Source: Streptomyces sp. NBC_01451
GTDB taxonomy: Bacteria > Actinomycetota > Actinomycetes > Streptomycetales > Streptomycetaceae
Assembly: GCF_036227485.1 (NCBI RefSeq)
Contig: NZ_CP109479.1
Coordinates: 4,712,001-4,776,000, forward strand
Length of the DNA stretch: 64,000 bases
Direction of reading: 5' to 3'
A model generated the notes under the pieces. That model was not told the DNA's origin. It searched no databases and saw only the letters and a list, made by a program, of their open reading frames with translations. The position numbers were made by a program, and so were the translations under genes. Below, in pieces: positions 63,054 to 64,000 of the stretch (position 1 is the first letter of the stretch; each line of letters starts with the position of its first letter).

Positions 63054-63929
63054 ATGGAGCTCGGTCTCGTCGGCCTCGGCAAGATGGGCGGCAACATGCG
63101 CGAGCGGATCCGCCGCGCAGGTCTCACCGTCATCGGATACGACCGCAACCCGGACGTCGCCGATGTGCACAGCCTGAAGGAGCTTGTGGACGGGCTCAGC
63201 GCCCCGCGGGTGGTGTGGGTGATGGTCCCGGCAGGCGCCCCGACCCAGTCCACCGTCGACGAGCTCGCCGAGCTCCTGGAGCCCGGCGACGTCGTCGTGG
63301 ACGGCGGCAACTCGCGCTGGACGGACGACGAGAAGCACGCGGAGGAGCTGGCGGCCAAGGGCATCGGCTTCGTCGACTGCGGTGTCTCCGGCGGCGTCTG
63401 GGGCCTGGAGAACGGCTACGCGCTGATGTACGGCGGCGACGCCGAGGACATCGCCAAGGTGCAGCCGGTCTTCGAGGCGCTCAAGCCGAAGGGCGACCTC
63501 GGCGCGGTGCACGCGGGCAGGGTGGGTGCCGGGCACTTCTCGAAGATGGTCCACAACGGCATCGAGTACGCGATGATGCAGGCCTACGCCGAGGGCTGGG
63601 AGCTGCTGGAGAAGGTCGACTCCGTCACGGACGTGCGCGAGGTCTTCCGGTCCTGGCAGGAGGGCACCGTCATCCGTTCCTGGCTCCTCGACCTGGCGGT
63701 CAACGCCCTCGACGAGGACGAGCACCTGGACCGGTTGCGCGGTTTCGCCGCGGACTCCGGGGAGGGCCGCTGGACCGTGGAGGCCGCCATCGACCACGCG
63801 GTTCCGCTGCCCGCGATCACCGCGTCGCTGTTCGCGCGGTTCGCGTCCCGGCAGGACGACTCCCCGCAGATGAAGATGATCGCGGCGCTGCGCAACCAGT
63901 TCGGCGGCCACGCGGTCGAGACGAAGTAA
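63054..63929 (+). CDS. gnd: 6-phosphogluconate dehydrogenase, decarboxylating (short form)
   Basis: 291 residues after AAGGAAC. It oxidises 6-phosphogluconate to ribulose 5-phosphate. LGLVGLGKMGGNMRERI is the coenzyme fold; VDGGNSRWTDDE, DCGVSGGVWGLENGYALMYGG and AGHFSKMVHNGIEYAMMQAYAEGWELL are the active-site blocks. The short form (about 290-300) differs from the 470-residue form, and is common at this place in streptomycetes between dnaN and recF. Confidence 0.95.
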   Translation: MELGLVGLGKMGGNMRERIRRAGLTVIGYDRNPDVADVHSLKELVDGLSAPRVVWVMVPAGAPTQSTVDELAELLEPGDVVVDGGNSRWTDDEKHAEELAAKGIGFVDCGVSGGVWGLENGYALMYGGDAEDIAKVQPVFEALKPKGDLGAVHAGRVGAGHFSKMVHNGIEYAMMQAYAEGWELLEKVDSVTDVREVFRSWQEGTVIRSWLLDLAVNALDEDEHLDRLRGFAADSGEGRWTVEAAIDHAVPLPAITASLFARFASRQDDSPQMKMIAALRNQFGGHAVETK

Positions 63930-63936
63930 TCCACAG

Positions 63937-63953
63937 GACCGCTCAGCGGTCCA
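63937..63953 (+). terminator. Small hairpin between gnd and recF
   Basis: GGACCGC-TCA-GCGGTCC, preceded and followed by TCCACA. Too short for a strong terminator; may partly separate gnd from recF. Confidence 0.4.
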
Positions 63954-63981
63954 CAGATCCGGGGGAGGTCGGCGAACGACC

Positions 63982-64000
63982 ATGCACGTCACGCATCTGT
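63982..64000 (+). CDS. recF: RecF, first codons only (cut by window edge)
   Basis: ATG at 63982 gives M-H-V-T-H-L, the usual start of Streptomyces RecF, at the expected place after dnaN-gnd. GGGAGG lies upstream. Only six codons are visible. Confidence 0.7.

Overview
This window is the replication-origin region of a Streptomyces-type linear chromosome. The evidence is very high GC, many GTG starts, the gene order rpmH-dnaA-oriC-dnaN-gnd-recF, an rnpA-yidD-yidC-jag-rsmG-parA-parB run, the sporulation pair ssgA/ssgR, and the 14-bp actinobacterial parS palindrome GTTTCACGTGAAAC, present 14 times exactly and 3 more times with one mismatch. Gene order matches what is known around dnaA of S. coelicolor and relatives, so most of the window is conserved core chromosome, not a horizontally acquired cluster.

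Layout. 1-6.5 kb: end of a LacI-type regulator, a PPP-type metallophosphatase, a membrane protein, a membrane-anchored Nudix-like protein, and thiC under a TPP riboswitch. 6.8-13.4 kb: a YibE/F membrane protein with a His/Gly-rich N-terminus, ssgA with its activator ssgR, small membrane and cupin proteins, a low-molecular-weight phosphatase translationally coupled to a PLP lyase. 13.6-21.5 kb: LysR regulator, Nudix hydrolase, proline-rich flavohemoprotein, HAD phosphatase, two acetyltransferases, a decayed MFS transporter and a serine hydrolase. 21.5-27 kb: dnaB, a MATE exporter, and the rpsF-ssb-rpsR-rplI operon. 27-34.2 kb: a cell-envelope group (FemX-like transferase, alanine-racemase-like protein, GT87 transferase, bifunctional penicillin-binding protein). 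34.5-38.4 kb: padR-ino1, MFS protein, LppU-like protein. 38.4-40.1 kb: an intact ISL3-family insertion sequence. 40.1-52.2 kb: cca, DUF6049 protein, murJ, pseudokinase, sigM with its anti-sigma factor, trxB-trxA, GNAT. 52.5-58.6 kb: parB-parA, rsmG, jag, yidC, yidD, rnpA, rpmH on the minus strand. 58.6-64 kb: dnaA, oriC with many DnaA boxes, dnaN, gnd and the first codons of recF.

How it works together. DnaA acts at oriC and probably at two boxes in its own promoter; a second group of DnaA boxes lies upstream of dnaB. ParA and ParB segregate the origin region through the parS sites, spread from 6.6 to 54.9 kb on the dnaA side of oriC. The murJ, FemX, PBP and GT87 genes serve wall and envelope synthesis.

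The most unusual features concern parS sites with a second job. Two near-consensus parS sites form the opposing strands of an enlarged hairpin inside the thiC TPP riboswitch. At least two parS sites sit at the exact centre of long perfect palindromes placed as transcription terminators. The insertion sequence has landed in such a palindrome, and its 8-bp target duplication rebuilt a complete parS. Four parS sites lie in or next to par genes and one lies inside an anti-sigma factor gene. Coordinates of starts are my choice from ribosome-binding sites and family lengths; no database search was run.
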